From assembly GCA_030761205.1 (NCBI GenBank), contig JAULJL010000028.1:17411001-17475000 (forward strand): a DNA stretch of 64,000 nt, given 5' to 3'. The stretch comes from Fremontodendron californicum (Eukaryota > Streptophyta > Magnoliopsida > Malvales > Malvaceae). The notes below the pieces were generated by a model that saw nothing but the letters and a program-made list of their open reading frames with translations, was not told the DNA's origin and did not search any database. A program made the position numbers and the translations under genes. Shown here piece after piece: positions 61,260 to 64,000 of the stretch (position 1 is its first letter; the number at the start of each line of letters is the position of its first letter).

Positions 61260-61909
61260 TGCTCTAGGGTATGAATAGTATCATAGAGTGTCCCATTTTT
61301 CTTGCGCAGCATGGATGTCCTTTCCCTCTCATTCCCTAATCTGGCTTTCAAAAGCTCATTCTCTTGCAGGTTCTTTCCAACTTGACCGAAATCAATGAAT
61401 GCGCATCTCCCCACTTCTATCACTAATGAGAAAATCTGGACTCCTTTTCTTTGCTTTCCTTAGCCTCACCCTTCCAGAAATCCAATTTTTTCTGAAGCTT
61501 TTCTATCTCTTTCTCATGTGCACCAAGAGACTTGCTAGTTTCAATAAATTTTCCTTTGACCCTTAGCTTCTTGTTCTCTTGATGCAAATCCTTTATATCA
61601 GATTGTGCCGTGTCTCGTTCTTTGGCCACCTTTCGTGTCTTGACCTCTTGGATCTCAAGTTTGGTTTTCAAATCCTCGACTTCCTCTTGAAGCTTATGAC
61701 GTTCTCGCTTCAATTTCCCTTTGTCCTATTCTAATTCTTGCCTGACAAGCTCAACCTTTGATAGTATTACTGGCTCTCGTTGAAGGATTACTGGATAAAC
61801 AGAGGCATCTTCGGTAGAGAGCACCATGTCACAGATTCTTTTGTCTATCCAAACCAAATATGTGGGAGTAGCATTTTTGGTATATCTACCCAATTCTGAT
61901 CGGCGCAAC
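61260..61909 (-). pseudogene. Ogre ORF1 remnant, C-terminal coiled-coil part
   Basis: Minus-strand frames 61908-61726 (TPTYLVWIDKRICDMVL) and 61713-61423 (ERDTAQSDIKDLHQENKKLR, KLQKKLDFWKGEAKESKEKE) match ORF1 of element B around 37420-37740, where YLVWR and EKDTAKGNLRELHLENKRFR occur. A stop at 61723 separates the two. Sequence below 61423 (ERTSMLRKKNGTLYDTIHTL in one frame) still looks like coiled coil, ending near 61265. The first half of the gene lies beyond the inserted LTR at 61910-63731. Confidence 0.8.
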
Positions 61910-63731
61910 TGTCGGTGTATGCCCTAGAGCCAATCGGTTTGGTCAGGCATAAACTACCAATAATGCAAGCCCATACTATATTTTAGTGATACAAGGTTTT
62001 CCTTCATGTTAGTATGATGATAAAGAGTTATTAAGTACCAATCGGATGAAGCCCATGGAACATAATGGCCTTGCAAAGAAATTATATATAATTGTGAGAT
62101 CCTTATCCATCAAAGTCATGTTCGTAAAACGGTTCCTGGTCATCGTATTGCCAAGACGGGGCATTGGCAATTCTCAAAGACTGGTACATGTTAAGCCTAC
62201 TTACTTAGTAAGCAACTACTCTCACGTGTTGAAGTATATGAGATACTTTAGGATAAAATGTAGGTGCTTGTCTGTTGAACAAGTTCACTGAACATGGCCC
62301 GCTGTGAGAACTCCATTTGGTATTGTCACTCAAGTGTCTATGGAAATGTTCTCACGTGTCGTTCGTGTAAGTAGTCCTCTTACTTGTGATACCAGGTCAT
62401 CTTGTATGGGGAATGTCATACTTTGATTCCATCACGAACGAGTCCCTAACATAGAATGATGCTTATGGTAGGGTGGTTTTGGGTATGACATGAACCATAC
62501 GAAGATGGATGAGTGATCCAGAGAGGATTGACCACTCCAAGTGACATCAGAGACATATCTCATTTGTTCTTGGCTTAAGTTAACTTAATGGAATCTCTGG
62601 CCAGAGTATAATGAATTTATGAGAAATAGTTTCTCTAAGTTCACAAAGTTAACCAATAGCTGCAAGAACTAATATGGATTGAACATGAGTAGACAATGCA
62701 CCTTGTTCATGGTTTTTCCGGGATATTTGGTGAAAGGATCGAATTACACTAATAGACTGAACACGAAAGGTTATGTTGAGACTAACTTGACTCTCTAGTA
62801 TTTGGGTGGTCATGATGGCTTGCTAGAGTCTGCTCATGATCTATGAGTATAAATTAATTACATTAATTTATATTCATTGCCAACTAATTGGAAGCGTAAT
62901 GGGTCACACACAGAAAGGTGAATTAAGAGATTAAATTGGAAAAAGCCTAATTGATTAATTTGAGAATTTAATCAATAGGGACTTAATTAAATAGTTTAAT
63001 TAAGTGGAAGAACTTAAGTGCAAATACATAAGAGTTATTGCCCATAGTCCAAACCCTGGAGTGATTGCCGCCCCCTATAAAAGAAACATGATAGCTTGGC
63101 CGACCTCCATATGGCCTTCCTAGCCGCATATGTGATATGCTTAGAGGCTTTGGTGTCTTCTTGATTTCTTGACTTCCTCCTTGCCTCTTCATGGATTGCT
63201 AGTGAGAAAAACGTTTTCTTTCAAGAGAGAAAAGGCATAGAGTGAAGAAGAAAGAAGATCAAGATAATCCTTGAGGTTGGCGCATCAAACCCAGAGAAGC
63301 AAGAAATGTGTTTTCTTCTTCTCGATGCTTATGAAGCATTTGGCCATGGATGTTTATTTAGATGGGGAGAGGTTTCTTGAAACCTAAACTACTAGCATCG
63401 TTTTCGGCAAGACTCCATTCTTACCTTATAAAGGTTTTCTTGATCATCTTGAGTGGATTACCGTTAGAGGCCAGACACTTGTGTGGCTTGAAGTCTCGGA
63501 TTGACAGCTTGGTGTTCAAGATTGAGAAGGTTGTTTGTAAACTCAAGATTACTAGATCTTTGAGTTAAGGTGTGATTTCTAATCATATGTATGCTTTATA
63601 ATTACAAGATCGCATTAAAATTTTACAAGCATGATCCTGTAAGATTCGACTATCTCTTTGTTTATTATTCCGCTGCATTCATGTTCTTCTTTAATTCGTT
63701 TACTATTTGAGCATGAGGTCGAATCCCAACA
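61910..63731 (+). mobile_element. Solo LTR of a Copia-type retrotransposon, 1822 bp
   Basis: Starts TGTCGGTGTATGCCCTAGAG and ends TTCCGCTGCATTC ... GAATCCCAACA, an LTR end style common in plant Copia elements. It interrupts an Ogre ORF1, and the flanks GCAAC (61905-61909) and GAAAC (63732-63736) are a 4/5 match to a 5-bp target duplication. A TATA-like CTATAAAAG lies at 63075-63083. No primer binding site or coding region follows, so it is a lone LTR. ORFs inside are fortuitous. Confidence 0.8.
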
Positions 63732-64000
63732 GAAACTTCCTCCAAACTTTGATGAGCTCACGTGTTCCTTCACATATCCGGGCCCATTATATGTAAAATC
63801 CACCAAAGTGAGATCATGAGTCATCGGGATGAACTGCTCAGACCAGTATTGTCTTCGTACCAGGAGTGGTGCATAGCTGATAGCTCCCCAAATTCCCATT
63901 AATCGAACCCATGGTTTGTCTCCACAGCTATACAAAATGGATCCCATCAGCATCCACGGAGCCCTCCAAGTAACGACCTCTCAGGCTAAGTGACGAAGAG
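63732..64000 (-). pseudogene. Ogre ORF1 remnant, middle part, running off the window
   Basis: Minus-strand sequence VTWRAPWM, then CGDKPWVRLMGIWGAISYAP and LLVRRQYWSEQFIPMTHDL, aligns with ORF1 of element B at 37140-37330 (VTWRAPWMVPMP, LLEIWGSMSYVPLLVQRQ). A TGA lies just upstream at about 63978. The gene continues to 61909 after the solo LTR and starts outside the window. Confidence 0.8.

Overview
This window is plant nuclear DNA made almost entirely of nested LTR retrotransposons; I see no host gene, tRNA or rRNA. The main players are Ogre-type elements (Tat lineage, Ty3/gypsy). They are recognised by 4.5-5.8 kb LTRs starting TGTAGACACC, a TGGCGACTC-type primer binding site, an extra ORF1 upstream of gag, an intron between protease and reverse transcriptase, two RNase H domains and tandem repeats in the 3' untranslated region. 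This points to a flowering plant, probably a dicot; I cannot name the species.

Layout. (1) Element A, minus strand, 1-17553: a young element with LTRs at 13020-17553 and 1-3625 (the second cut by the window edge; one mismatch noticed over 3625 aligned bases). It has two intact Gag-like ORFs (316 and 471 aa) but no protease, RT, RNase H or integrase: a non-autonomous derivative of about 18 kb. (2) 17554-21928: remnant of a plus-strand Ogre (second RNase H, integrase, 3' region) in which A sits, itself carrying a 1.54 kb Mutator-like element with long terminal inverted repeats (19908-21445). (3) 21929-29485: a second plus-strand Ogre remnant joined head to tail (gag C-terminus, protease, intron, RT, RNase H, truncated integrase, 3' region, LTR piece). 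(4) Element B, plus strand, 29486-53698: a full-length 24.2 kb Ogre with two LTRs and all gene regions, now inactivated by stops, frameshifts and a deletion. It inserted into the LTR of remnant (3) with target duplication GGGCC (29481-29485 and 53699-53703); that host LTR resumes at 53699 and ends at 58094. (5) 58099 to about 61250: rearranged pieces of a minus-strand Athila/Tat-like element with 0.63 kb LTRs. (6) About 61260-64000: ORF1 of another minus-strand Ogre, split by a 1.8 kb Copia-type solo LTR (61910-63731).

How it works together. The only intact coding potential is the pair of Gag-like proteins of element A. Because A has near-identical LTRs but no enzymes, the natural reading (inference) is that it moved recently using proteins from an autonomous Ogre elsewhere in the genome. 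B and the remnants show what such a donor encodes, but none here could supply working enzymes. Relative order from nesting and LTR divergence: remnants oldest, B and the Mutator-like element later, A last or nearly so.
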